Made by a program: the position numbers and the translations under genes
DNA from: Streptomyces sp. NRRL F-5122
Lineage (GTDB): Bacteria > Actinomycetota > Actinomycetes > Streptomycetales > Streptomycetaceae
Length of the DNA: 64,000 bases
Assembly: GCF_001507435.1 (NCBI RefSeq)
Contig: NZ_LMWH01000116.1
Coordinates: 310,001 to 374,000, forward strand
Reading direction: 5' to 3'
The notes under the pieces: model-generated
Database searches by the model: none
What the model saw: the letters and a program-made list of their open reading frames with translations, nothing else
What the model was told of the DNA's origin: nothing
Shown: one piece after another, positions 9,166 to 17,213 of the stretch
Position numbering within the stretch: position 1 is the first letter of the stretch
Layout of the letters: each line of letters starts with the position of its first letter

Positions 9166-10034
9166 GAGTACTCCTTGCGCATGCGGTTCAAGAGCGCCTT
9201 GCTGTCCGCGGACGAGGTCAGCAGGGACATCCGGTTGTGCGCCTCCAGATGCGCCACGACGTCCGAGCGCTGGTCCAGGTACACGGAGGCGGAGAGGATC
9301 TCGCTGTAGACGATGTCGGGGAGTTCCGGCTCCTCGAACCGGAAATAGGTGAACGGCGCGCACGCGCCCACGTGGGCACCCGCGGTGAACGGGACGACGT
9401 CGAGGCTGATGTGGTCGAGCTCCGAGACTTCGAGGAGCCGGTCGATCTGCTCGCGCATCACCTCGGCCCCGCCCACCACCCGATGGAGCACGGCCTCCTC
9501 CATCACCACCCAGAGGGTCGGCGCGTCCGAGCCCTCGAGCAGCCTCTGGCGGGTCAGGCGCAGATCCACGCGCCGCTGGAGGTCCTCTTCGTTCTCGTTC
9601 GGAAAACCCCCGCGCAGAACGGCGCGTGCGTACCCGTGGGTCTGGAGCAGCCCCGTGACGTAGTGGGGCTCATAGGTGCGCAGGGTCTTCGCGCCGGACT
9701 CCAGGCTCACGTAAGCGGTGAACCAGTTGGGCAGTACATCGCGGTACGCGTGCCACCAGCCGGGCTCGTTGGCCTGTTCGGCGAGGGCGACGAACTCGTC
9801 GATCTCCTGCTGATCGGCCCCGTAGGTCTCCAGCAGCTTTTCCACATACAGCGGCTTGAGACCGACCTCCGCCTTCTCCAGACGGCGGATGGTCAGCGAC
9901 TTCACACGCAAGGCCTTGGCGGCATCCTCCAGCGACACCCCTGCGCCCTGCCGCCGGTCCTGCAGCCGCCGGCCGAGGATCATGCGCAGAACGGTGGGTG
10001 CACTGGTGCCGGAACCCGAACGAGCCTCGCTCAC
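9162..10034 (-). CDS. XRE-family helix-turn-helix regulator with DUF5753 (WhiJ-like)
   Basis: 290 residues. An N-terminal HTH (about 20-75; LQDRRQGAGVSLEDAAKALR, then IRRLEKAEVG) is followed by the DUF5753 domain: YEPHYVTGLLQTHGYARA, FEEPELPDIVYSE and a C-terminal SALLNRM-like segment. This is the WhiJ-type repressor architecture of Streptomyces, always paired with DUF397. It is coupled to the DUF397 gene by a 4-bp overlap and is divergent from an HATPase gene. A perfect inverted repeat at 10111-10125 lies in the shared upstream region and is a candidate operator. Confidence 0.95.
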   Translation of the reverse strand: MSEARSGSGTSAPTVLRMILGRRLQDRRQGAGVSLEDAAKALRVKSLTIRRLEKAEVGLKPLYVEKLLETYGADQQEIDEFVALAEQANEPGWWHAYRDVLPNWFTAYVSLESGAKTLRTYEPHYVTGLLQTHGYARAVLRGGFPNENEEDLQRRVDLRLTRQRLLEGSDAPTLWVVMEEAVLHRVVGGAEVMREQIDRLLEVSELDHISLDVVPFTAGAHVGACAPFTYFRFEEPELPDIVYSEILSASVYLDQRSDVVAHLEAHNRMSLLTSSADSKALLNRMRKEYS

Positions 10035-10110
10035 GCCCTACCTCCTGAGGGACTGTCACCAGTACGAGTCTGACAGCGACTTGATGAAGCCGCCAGGCCC
10101 ATACCGTCAT

Positions 10111-10125
10111 CCTGAAATTATCAGG
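10111..10125. promoter_or_regulatory. Perfect inverted repeat in the divergent WhiJ-like promoter region
   Basis: CCTGA-AATTA-TCAGG is a perfect 5+5 bp palindrome with an AT-rich centre. It sits 77 bp upstream of the XRE start and about 210 bp before the HATPase start. It is the only such element in this gap, so it is a plausible operator for the XRE protein; this is inference. Confidence 0.4.
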
Positions 10126-10334
10126 GATGCGGTTGCAGCGTGAACTCGCCTGCGAGCATGATTACTTGTGTGAGCCCTCTCGTTGGTGCGAGCCCGACCT
10201 CTTCGTCAACGTCCCCTTCATCCAGGGGGGTTGGCGCGCATCCGCATTCGAGTTGCAGCCCGCAGGACAACCTCCTCGGGACCGGCCCGTCGCTCACCCT
10301 CCCCGTCTGCCGCCCCGTATGGAAGGCGCCCGCC

Positions 10335-10817
10335 GTGTCCCCCCACACGCCCTCCTCGCCCCAGCTCTTAGAGACGGCCGGTCCTCACCGGGCGCACTGG
10401 CTGGAACTCCCCTCGCACCGGTCCAGCGTCCGGGTCGCCCGGCACTCCGTGGAGGCGTGGCTGGCCTCGCGGCGACTGCCCGCCGAAATCGTCGGCGACG
10501 CCGTTCTGCTCGTGTCCGAACTGGTCACGAACGCGGTCATCCACACGCTCAGCACCCGCATCCTGTGCGGGGCCCAACTGGTCTCGGACACAAGACTGCG
10601 CCTGGAGGTCCACGACGAAGACCTCACCGGCCGTGACCTGCCGCGGCGCCGGCCGGGCAGTGACGACGAGTGCGGCCGGGGTCTGCTGCTCGTGCAGGAG
10701 ATGGCGGAGTCCTGGGGGGCGGATCGTTCGGCGCTCACCATGGGAAACGCCGTATGGGCGACCCTGGCGTTCCCCGGCGGGCGCCAGGTGGTTGCTCCAT
10801 CCCCCTCACGGCCTTGA
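10335..10817 (+). CDS. HATPase-domain anti-sigma-factor-like ATP-binding protein
   Basis: 160 residues from GTG 10335, with GGAAGG upstream. Family-like sequence begins only near this GTG, although the frame is open from 10140. The domain is RsbW-like: N box LLVSELVTNAVIH, then CGRGLLLVQEMAESWGAD as the G box region. Standalone HATPases next to WhiJ-like XRE/DUF397 pairs are the third member of the classical cluster. It probably binds an antagonist or sigma factor; the partner is unknown. Confidence 0.88.
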   Translation: MSPHTPSSPQLLETAGPHRAHWLELPSHRSSVRVARHSVEAWLASRRLPAEIVGDAVLLVSELVTNAVIHTLSTRILCGAQLVSDTRLRLEVHDEDLTGRDLPRRRPGSDDECGRGLLLVQEMAESWGADRSALTMGNAVWATLAFPGGRQVVAPSPSRP

Positions 10818-10894
10818 ATGTCGGGCGCAGCCCGTGCGCCCAGGCGTCCAAATGCGGCCGACCCGCATCCGGGCCGGCCGACGGACAGGCCGTT

Positions 10895-11251
10895 TCAGCG
10901 GCGTGCGAGCCGACGCCCGTGGTGGGCGCCGGGTGCATAGGCCCTGTCGTAGTGCTGGAAGATCTCCGCTTCCCGCTCGACCGGCAGAACGTCGTCCACG
11001 CCCATGGACGGCGCCTTCTTCACCAGCCCTTTGGGGTGTGTCACCTTCACGTAACCGGGCCCGACGACCGCTTCGTCGACGGGGACGAAGACCAGCCGCT
11101 GCCGTGTCGGCAGGCCGGTACGGACGGTGACCATGGCCGGTTCGTCGGTCGTCGTGTCGACGTAGACCGCTTCCAGGGCTCCGATCTTCTGTCCCTTGGG
11201 GTCGACCACGTCGCGGTTGCGCCACTCGCGGATATCGGCTGAATGGATCAT
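10895..11251 (-). CDS. PRC-barrel domain protein
   Basis: 118 residues from ATG 11251, preceded by AAGGAG. The N terminus has the PRC-barrel pattern DPKGQKIGALEAVYVDTTTD, followed by VTVRTGLPTRQRLVFVP, and a C-terminal DVLPVEREAEIFQHYD segment typical of Streptomyces PRC-barrel proteins, often stress-linked. It probably acts as a small beta-barrel binding module. The family is clear but the partner is not. The long frame continuing upstream of the ATG is shadow sequence. Confidence 0.9.
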   Translation of the reverse strand: MIHSADIREWRNRDVVDPKGQKIGALEAVYVDTTTDEPAMVTVRTGLPTRQRLVFVPVDEAVVGPGYVKVTHPKGLVKKAPSMGVDDVLPVEREAEIFQHYDRAYAPGAHHGRRLARR

Positions 11252-11617
11252 TCGTCGCTCCTTGCGGCCCGCAGCCTCGCGCGGACGCCCGACCTGGGCG
11301 ACCGCGTTCGACCAGCCTGTTTTCACGTTACTCCGAGCATCGCCGTGCCGCCTGGTTGACCTGCTCCTTTCCGGGCCCTGAACGCCGGAGGGAGCCGGCG
11401 GACCGCTGTGCCGGCCCCGCGGCCGGCCGCCTTCCGCTTCCCCTGCCGCTGCGACCGCTTGCCTCCCTGGTGTGAGCCGCGTCCTCGCACCGCAGGCCGG
11501 ACGGGTCGCACAGACGCGTGGCCGGCGCTTCCGTCGTTGGAACTTTGTCGACCGGTCGTCTACTTTGGTTCGGTGACCGACACCGCCTGGTGGCCGGTCC
11601 CGATCGAAAGGACAGAC
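11252..11617. promoter_or_regulatory. Divergent promoter region with a TetR-type palindrome
   Basis: The region separates the PRC-barrel gene (minus) from the SDR at 11618 (plus). CGACCGGTCG at 11549-11558 is a perfect 10-bp palindrome of the kind bound by TetR repressors. It lies just upstream of TACTTT (11561-11566), a possible -10. No TetR gene is adjacent. The rest holds no gene. Confidence 0.4.
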
Positions 11618-12331
11618 ATGAACACCACGGGTCAGAAGGTCGCGGTCATCACGGGGGCATCGCAGGGTATCGGTGCCGGTCTTGTCGACGCCTACCGCAA
11701 GCTCGGCCACGCCGTCGTCGCGACCTCCCGCACCATCGCACCCTCCCAGGACCCGGGCGTCGTCACGGTCCAGGGCGACATCGCCGACCCTGCCACCGCC
11801 GAGCGTGTCATCGCGGCCGGGCTCGAGCGGTTCGGCCGTATCGACACGCTGGTCAACAACGCCGGCATCTTCGTCGCCAAGCCGTTCACCGAGTACACGC
11901 GGGAGGACTACGACGCGGTCACCGGGATCAACCTGAGCGGCTTCTTCCGTATCACCCAGCTCGCGGTCGAGGCGATGGTCCGACAGGGCGCAGGCCATGT
12001 CGTCCAGATCACCACCAGCCTGGTCGACCAGGCGGACTCCTCCCTGCCGTCCGTGCTGGCCTCGCTGACCAAGGGTGGGCTGCAGTCCGCGACCAAGTCC
12101 CTGGCCATCGAGTACGCCACCCGGGGCGTGCGCAGCAACGCCGTCGCTCTCGGCGTCATCAAGACGCCGATGCACCCGGAGGAGTACCACGAGACGCTCG
12201 CCGCGATGCATCCGGTCGGGCGGATGGGCGAGGTGGCCGACGTCGTCGACGCGGTCCTCTACCTCGAGAACGCCCCGTTCGTCACGGGCGAGATCCTCCA
12301 CGTCGACGGCGGTCAGAACGCCGGCCACTGA
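11618..12331 (+). CDS. SDR family oxidoreductase
   Basis: 237 residues. TGASQGIG at about 12-19 binds the cofactor and NNAG is present. The catalytic tyrosine position is unusual: the segment that normally reads YxxxK appears as SVLASLTKGG, so Tyr is replaced by Leu or Ser and only the Lys remains. The C terminus has the usual GEILHVDGGQNAGH. The ATG follows AAAGGA. Fold assignment is firm; catalytic competence is doubtful without the tyrosine. Confidence 0.88.
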   Translation: MNTTGQKVAVITGASQGIGAGLVDAYRKLGHAVVATSRTIAPSQDPGVVTVQGDIADPATAERVIAAGLERFGRIDTLVNNAGIFVAKPFTEYTREDYDAVTGINLSGFFRITQLAVEAMVRQGAGHVVQITTSLVDQADSSLPSVLASLTKGGLQSATKSLAIEYATRGVRSNAVALGVIKTPMHPEEYHETLAAMHPVGRMGEVADVVDAVLYLENAPFVTGEILHVDGGQNAGH

Positions 12332-12338
12332 CGGTGAT

Positions 12339-12366
12339 GCCCGGGCGCCGTCCTCAGCGCCCGGGC
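12339..12366. terminator. Hairpin after the SDR gene
   Basis: GCCCGGGCGC at 12339-12348 pairs perfectly with GCGCCCGGGC at 12357-12366, 8 bp after the SDR stop. Confidence 0.65.
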
Positions 12367-12406
12367 GCCGGCCGGTCCGCACCGCGGCGCGCCGACCGCA
12401 CCCGGG

Positions 12407-12636
12407 TCACCGGTCGTCGGGGCCGTTTTCACGCGGTCTTCGCCACAGACGGGTGCGGTGCAGCACATGGAGGGCGATCAGCGGAACGACCGCCTGCAAC
12501 CCGACGGCCAGGGCCCAGAAGACGATCCTGCTCTCCAACTCGTCCGTCATGTAGGTGAAGTTCATGCCGAAGAACCCGGTCAGGTCAGCGGCAGAAAGAT
12601 CGTCGACACGATGGCCGATCTGCGGGCATCGACACC
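12407..12636 (-). pseudogene. CorA-type Mg2+/Co2+ transporter, C-terminal remnant with frameshift
   Basis: On the minus strand the end of a CorA transporter is readable: TGFFGMNFTYM, containing the diagnostic GMN motif, then a second membrane helix and the tail LWRRPRENGPDDR ending at TGA 12407-12409. Immediately upstream, SAIVSTIFLPLT, the conserved first membrane helix, is in another frame. The junction is consistent with loss of about 4 nt between two CTGACC-like repeats. Nothing upstream resembles the cytoplasmic domain, so only the last 70 or so codons survive. It cannot make a transporter. Confidence 0.75.
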
Positions 12637-12884
12637 ACCGGTACGATCATCGTGCCTTACCGTGATCACGGGCTGCGGCACGTTCCGGCCTGGGGCAAGC
12701 CGTCGGAGCCGTGCACACGCAGCGACTCGTTCGCGCACGCGGGCAGTGCCGAACGGGTGAGGGGAGCCCCGCCGAGTGGGGTGGCAACCACGCCGGCAGG
12801 GGCGTCGTCGACTTCCCTGAACGCTGTCCCACCGTGCGGTCGGCGGACTCACTTCCGGTGAACCGTGCCGGTTACGCTCGGAGT

Positions 12885-13430
12885 GTGACCGACGACGAGC
12901 AGGGCGCGCCCGGGCTGCCGAGCGGTGACGGTCTTCCCGGTGAGGGCGGGGGAGCGGCCGACCACGCGGAGCGGGAGCACCCTGTTTTCGAGCTCGGTAC
13001 GGACGGGCCGAAGGTCATCATGGCCGGGGTCGACGGCTCCGACTCCTCCTGGCGGGCGGCGTCCTATGCGGCGGGTCTCGCCCGCCGCCAGGGAGCGCTG
13101 CTGGCGCTCGTGTACGTGCAGCCGATTCCGGTCTCGTCCGCTCCCGGTGTCGTGGGGGTCATGGCGCAGGCCTCGGCCGAGGTCGCCGAGGAGATCGGTG
13201 CCCAGGCCCACCGGGATGCCGAGAGGCTGGGCGAGGTCTACCGCAATCTGCGCTGGGAGTTCCACACGTTCCGCGGCGACCCCTATTCCGGTCTTGTGCG
13301 GACCGCGGACGATCTGCGGGCCGACGCGGTGGTCGTGGGCGCCTCCGAGAAGGCGGGGCACCGGTTCATCGGTTCGCTCGCGGTCCGTCTCGTCAAGGCG
13401 GCGCGGTGGCCGGTGACGGTGGTGCCCTGA
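12885..13430 (+). CDS. Universal stress protein (UspA-like)
   Basis: 181 residues from GTG 12885. A disordered acidic N-terminal extension (about 1-42) precedes the Usp core: KVIMAGVDGSDSSWRAASYA, ALVYVQPIPV, and the ATP-binding loop VVVGASEKAGHRFIGSLAVRL ending PVTVVP. The loop G-x2-G-x9-G-S pattern predicts ATP binding. GGAG lies unusually close to the GTG, so translation may start slightly differently. ATG 13020 would remove beta-1 and is unlikely. Confidence 0.83.
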   Translation: MTDDEQGAPGLPSGDGLPGEGGGAADHAEREHPVFELGTDGPKVIMAGVDGSDSSWRAASYAAGLARRQGALLALVYVQPIPVSSAPGVVGVMAQASAEVAEEIGAQAHRDAERLGEVYRNLRWEFHTFRGDPYSGLVRTADDLRADAVVVGASEKAGHRFIGSLAVRLVKAARWPVTVVP

Positions 13431-13456
13431 CGGGCCGGCCCTCTCCTTCGGGACGG

Positions 13457-13481
13457 CGGGGCCCTTCCCGGATCGGCCCCG
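13457..13481. terminator. Hairpin after the Usp gene
   Basis: CGGGGCC at 13457-13463 pairs with GGCCCCG at 13475-13481, 27 bp after the stop at 13430. Confidence 0.45.
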
Positions 13482-13621
13482 TTCGCCGGGGCTGATGATG
13501 TCCCGGTGCCTGGTGTGATTGAAGGTGCTGACGGTGCTCATGAGGCAGGAAGGGGCGCGTGGTGACGCACTCGTGTCCTCAGGCCATGGCCACCGTGGAA
13601 TGTGGGTGCTAGAAATGTCCC

Positions 13622-16348
13622 ATGGCGAACCGTCTCGCCCGGTTTAGACGCATATTCTTGCGTCCGCTGGCCGGCAAGAGCCCTCGAAGTGTCGCCGGGC
13701 AGATGTTCGTAATGCAGGTGGCGCTGGTGATACTCCTCGTCCTCTGCGCCGTCTTCGCGCTCGTCCTGCAGTCCCAGCGGGACACCGGCTCCGAGGCCAA
13801 GCGCCGCTCGATCGCCGTCGCCCAGACCTTCGCCCATTCCCCGGGCATCCTTCCTGCATTGCGGACGTCCGATCCGTCGGCGGTGCTCCAGCCGCTCACC
13901 GAGGCGGGACGCAAGACATCGGGTGTCGACTTCATCGTCGTGATGGACACCAAGGGCATCCGGTACACCCATCCCATCCCGAGCCGGATCGGACAGCGGT
14001 TCGTGGGCAACATCGGCCCCTCCTTGGCCGGGAAGGTCTACACCGAGAGCGTGCACGGTCCCCTCGGTGACGAAGTGCAGGCCACCGTTCCCGTCAAGGA
14101 CACCTCCGGCAAGGTGGTGGCCCTCGTCTCGGCCGGGCTGAAGGTCAAGAACGTGGCCAGCCAGGTGGATCGGCAGCTGCCGATCATCCTGGGCGCAGGT
14201 GCCGCCGCGCTCGTCGTGGCCACCGGGGTGACGGCCCTGGTGAGCAGGCGGCTGCGCCGTCAGACCCACAGCCTGGCTCCGGCCGAGATGACCCGCATGT
14301 ACGACCACCACGACGCCGTGCTGCACTCCGTACGCGAAGGGGTGCTCATCATCGGTGAAGGCGGCCGGCTGCTGCTCGCGAACGACGAGGCCCGGCGGCT
14401 GCTGGAGCTGCCCGCGGACGCCGAGGGACACCACGTGGCGGAGTTGACGAACCTCGACCCCGAGATCGTCGCGCTGCTCATCTCCGGCCGGGAGGCCACA
14501 GACGAGGTGCACTTCGCCGGCGAGCGTCTGCTCGCGGTCAACCAGCGGCCCACGGACCGTGACGGAGGTCCCAAGGGAATCGTGGTGACACTGCGCGACT
14601 CCACCGAGCTCCAAGCGGTGTCCGGCAGGGCGGAGGTCGCCCGTGAGCGGCTCAAGCTGCTGTACGACGCGGGACTGAGCATCGGCACCACCCTCGACGT
14701 GATGCGTACTGCGGACGAACTGGCCAAGGTCGCGGTACCCCGCTTCGCCGACTTCGTCACCGTCGACATCGCCGACGCGGTGCTGCAGGGCGAGGAGCCG
14801 GCCACCACGGCGACCGACCTGCGACGCACCACGGTGCGCGGCGTCCGGAACGACCACCCGCTCTACGAGAAGGGACGTCTGATCGACTTCGTGTCGTCGA
14901 CGCCCCAGGCGCGCGGCTGGGGTTCGGGGCGCTCGGAACTGGTGGCCGACCTGTCGACCGCCACGGGCTGGCACGCGCAGGACCCCAAGCGCACCAAGGC
15001 GATCATCGACTACGGCATCCACTCCCTCATCACCGCCCCGATCCGGGCCCGCGGCGTGGTGCTGGGCATGGCCAACTTCTGGCGCTCCAAACGGCACCTC
15101 CCGTTCGACGACGAGGAGCTGTCGCTGGCCGAGGAGCTGGTGGCCCGTGCGGCGGTCAGCATCGACAACGCCCGCAGGTACACCCGCGAGCACGCCCTGG
15201 CGGTCACGCTCCAGCGCAGCCTGTTGCCGCGCGCCCTGCCCGAGCAGAGCGCGCTGGAGATCGGATACCGCTATCTGCCGGCGCAGTCGGGTGTCAGCGG
15301 AGACTGGTTCGACGTGATTCCCCTCCCCGGGAGCCGGGTGGCGCTGGCCGTCGGCGACGTGGTCGGCCACGGCCTGCACGCCGCGGCGACGATGGGACGG
15401 TTGCGGACGGCGGTGCACAACTTCTCCACGCTCGATCTGCCGCCCGACGAACTGCTGGGCCACATGGACGATCTGGTGGGCCGCATCGACCAGGACGAGA
15501 CGAGCGCGGAGGCCGCGGGGGTGGTGGGCGCGACCTGTCTGTACGCGATCTACGACCCGGTGACGCGCTACTGCAGCATGGCGCGCGCGGGACATGTGAG
15601 CCCGGCGCTTGTCCTTCCCGGCGGAAGTGTGACGTTTCCCGACCTGCCGGCCGGGCCGCCGCTCGGCCTGGGTGGCATGCCGTTCCAGAAGACCGAACTG
15701 GAGCTGCCGGAAGGCAGCCAGCTCGTCCTCTACACCGACGGCCTCATCGAGGACCGCAGACGCGATCTGGACGTGGGCATGGAAATGCTGCGCAATGCGC
15801 TGGCCGGCCATCCCGACCGGTCGCCCGAGGACAGCTGCCAGGCCGTGCTGGACGAACTGCTAACGGGGCGGCCCAAGGACGACGTCGCCCTGCTGATCGC
15901 CCGTACCCGTGCGCTGCCGTCCGACCGGGTCGCCGACTGGGACGTGCCGTGCGACCCGGCCGCCGTGTCCGGCATGCGCGTGGCCCTGTCCGACAAGCTC
16001 GAGGAGTGGGGCCTGTCCGAACTCGGCTTCGGTATGGAACTCGTCCTGAGCGAACTCATCACGAACGCCATCCGCTATGGCTCCGCGCCGATCCATGTAC
16101 GGCTGATCCGCGACCGCACACTGATCTGCGAGGTGGCCGACGGCAGCAGCACCTCCCCGCATCTGCGCTATGCCGCGACGACCGACGAGGGAGGGCGTGG
16201 CCTGTTCCTGGTCTCGCAGATGGTCGAGCGCTGGGGCACGCGCTACACGCCTCAGGGCAAGGTGATCTGGGCCGAGCAGGCACTCCCGGAGACCGGCGAG
16301 GACCTCGGCCTCACTTGGTTCGACGTGGACTCGGCCTTCTCGGACTGA
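13622..16348 (+). CDS. Membrane sensor: Cache-like / PAS / GAF / PP2C (SpoIIE) / HATPase phosphatase
   Basis: 908 residues. A membrane helix (about 27-49) and a second one (about 183-203) bracket an extracytoplasmic sensor of the CitA/DctB single-Cache type (DFIVVMDTKGIRYTHP, GPLGDEVQATVPV). Inside the cell follow a PAS domain (about 222-330), a GAF domain (345-520), and a PP2C domain with SGDWFDV, VGDVVGHG, YTDGLIED and KDDVALL. The C-terminal HATPase has LSELITNAIRYG and DEGGRGLFLVSQ. It should sense a small ligand outside and dephosphorylate STAS anti-anti-sigma factors inside. All PP2C metal ligands look intact. Confidence 0.93.
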   Translation: MANRLARFRRIFLRPLAGKSPRSVAGQMFVMQVALVILLVLCAVFALVLQSQRDTGSEAKRRSIAVAQTFAHSPGILPALRTSDPSAVLQPLTEAGRKTSGVDFIVVMDTKGIRYTHPIPSRIGQRFVGNIGPSLAGKVYTESVHGPLGDEVQATVPVKDTSGKVVALVSAGLKVKNVASQVDRQLPIILGAGAAALVVATGVTALVSRRLRRQTHSLAPAEMTRMYDHHDAVLHSVREGVLIIGEGGRLLLANDEARRLLELPADAEGHHVAELTNLDPEIVALLISGREATDEVHFAGERLLAVNQRPTDRDGGPKGIVVTLRDSTELQAVSGRAEVARERLKLLYDAGLSIGTTLDVMRTADELAKVAVPRFADFVTVDIADAVLQGEEPATTATDLRRTTVRGVRNDHPLYEKGRLIDFVSSTPQARGWGSGRSELVADLSTATGWHAQDPKRTKAIIDYGIHSLITAPIRARGVVLGMANFWRSKRHLPFDDEELSLAEELVARAAVSIDNARRYTREHALAVTLQRSLLPRALPEQSALEIGYRYLPAQSGVSGDWFDVIPLPGSRVALAVGDVVGHGLHAAATMGRLRTAVHNFSTLDLPPDELLGHMDDLVGRIDQDETSAEAAGVVGATCLYAIYDPVTRYCSMARAGHVSPALVLPGGSVTFPDLPAGPPLGLGGMPFQKTELELPEGSQLVLYTDGLIEDRRRDLDVGMEMLRNALAGHPDRSPEDSCQAVLDELLTGRPKDDVALLIARTRALPSDRVADWDVPCDPAAVSGMRVALSDKLEEWGLSELGFGMELVLSELITNAIRYGSAPIHVRLIRDRTLICEVADGSSTSPHLRYAATTDEGGRGLFLVSQMVERWGTRYTPQGKVIWAEQALPETGEDLGLTWFDVDSAFSD

Positions 16349-16395
16349 GAGGTCGGGCCGACGGCTCCTGCGCGCGGGGAACGGGACGCCCGGTC

Positions 16396-16812
16396 TCAGT
16401 CGAGGTCCATGCCGAGCGCGGCGTCCGGACGGCAGAAGGGGCACGCCTGGACCATCGGATCCGTCAGCGCCGCCCGAGCCTCCTGGGCGCCGATCGGGTG
16501 CTTGGCTCCGCCGCTCGTGCAGTCGGCGGTGTGAATGCGGGCGGGCTCGGGGCCCACCGCCCTCTTCTGCCGCTCGACCGCGAAGCCCGACGCCCCCTTT
16601 GTGCTGTCCGTCGCCGCGGGCGCGCTCGAGCGGCGCTGTGCGCGTGGCTGCGGTCGCGCGGACCGTTGTTCCTGCGCACGGGCGAGCGCCTCGCGTACGG
16701 CGGACTGCTGAAGCCGCAGGTAGATGCCGACCGTCTCGTTCTCGGCCACCCGCTCGTCCAGGTACGCCAGGATGGCGCGGAGCCGACTCGGATCCGGTGG
16801 TAGCTCGGTCAT
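16396..16812 (-). CDS. DUF6233-like protein
   Basis: 138 residues. The N terminus MTELPPDPSRLRAILAYLDE followed by a long helix is typical of the Streptomyces DUF6233 family. The C-terminal part carries its HTADCTSGGAKHPI and VQACPFCRPDAALG elements, with a CxxC. Cys/His placement (C..CPFC) suggests metal binding. Function unknown. These genes are often multi-copy in Streptomyces. The ribosome-binding site before ATG 16812 is weak. Confidence 0.72.
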   Translation of the reverse strand: MTELPPDPSRLRAILAYLDERVAENETVGIYLRLQQSAVREALARAQEQRSARPQPRAQRRSSAPAATDSTKGASGFAVERQKRAVGPEPARIHTADCTSGGAKHPIGAQEARAALTDPMVQACPFCRPDAALGMDLD

Positions 16813-16830
16813 GGAGCTCGTCCGTCCCGT

Positions 16831-17067
16831 TCAGAACCGTGTTCCGCGCCCCCGCTCCACTACGCCCCGCCCGGGTGCGCGCGGCGCCGTCCACGCGGCG
16901 GGCGTCCCTTTCCGCTTCTGCCGGTGGGCGTGACGGAACGCCGCTGTCGACGGTCGATACAGGCGCCCCCGCGCTCCCGTCCCGCCGGGCTGTTCGGTGA
17001 GCCCCCGGTACGTCGCGCTCCACTCCTGCCGGGCCTGGGCGAGGTAGCCGGGATGTCTGTGCCGCAT
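16831..17067 (-). CDS. Small hypothetical protein, basic
   Basis: 78 residues from ATG 17067. It begins MRHRHPGYLAQARQEWSATY, with a helical, Arg/Trp-rich character that looks like real protein rather than shadow sequence. The second half becomes low-complexity (Arg/Gly/Pro). No clear Shine-Dalgarno is seen. I do not recognise a family; it may be a decayed gene. It lies directly upstream of the DUF6233 gene on the same strand. Confidence 0.4.
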   Translation of the reverse strand: MRHRHPGYLAQARQEWSATYRGLTEQPGGTGARGRLYRPSTAAFRHAHRQKRKGTPAAWTAPRAPGRGVVERGRGTRF

Positions 17068-17155
17068 GGCCGGATTCAATCATGTGTTCGATTTATGGGT
17101 CGACCCTGGCACGGGAGGGCCGGCGCGACGGAGCCGACGGCTTCGAAGGGCCGGG

Positions 17156-17198
17156 CCCGTCCGTCCGGCCGGCGTGGTCGGTCGGACGGACGGACGGG
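17156..17198 (-). terminator. Hairpin after the GNAT gene
   Basis: CCCGTCCGTCCG at 17156-17167 pairs perfectly with CGGACGGACGGG at 17187-17198. It lies 16 bp past the stop of the minus-strand GNAT gene. Confidence 0.65.
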
Positions 17199-17213
17199 CG
17201 GCCCCGTCGCTGT

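Noticed and set aside
13538..15811. 757-codon open frame antisense to the membrane phosphatase
   Set aside because: It lies entirely opposite a gene with clear domains; its His/Arg/Gly-rich composition is the usual shadow of GC-biased codons.
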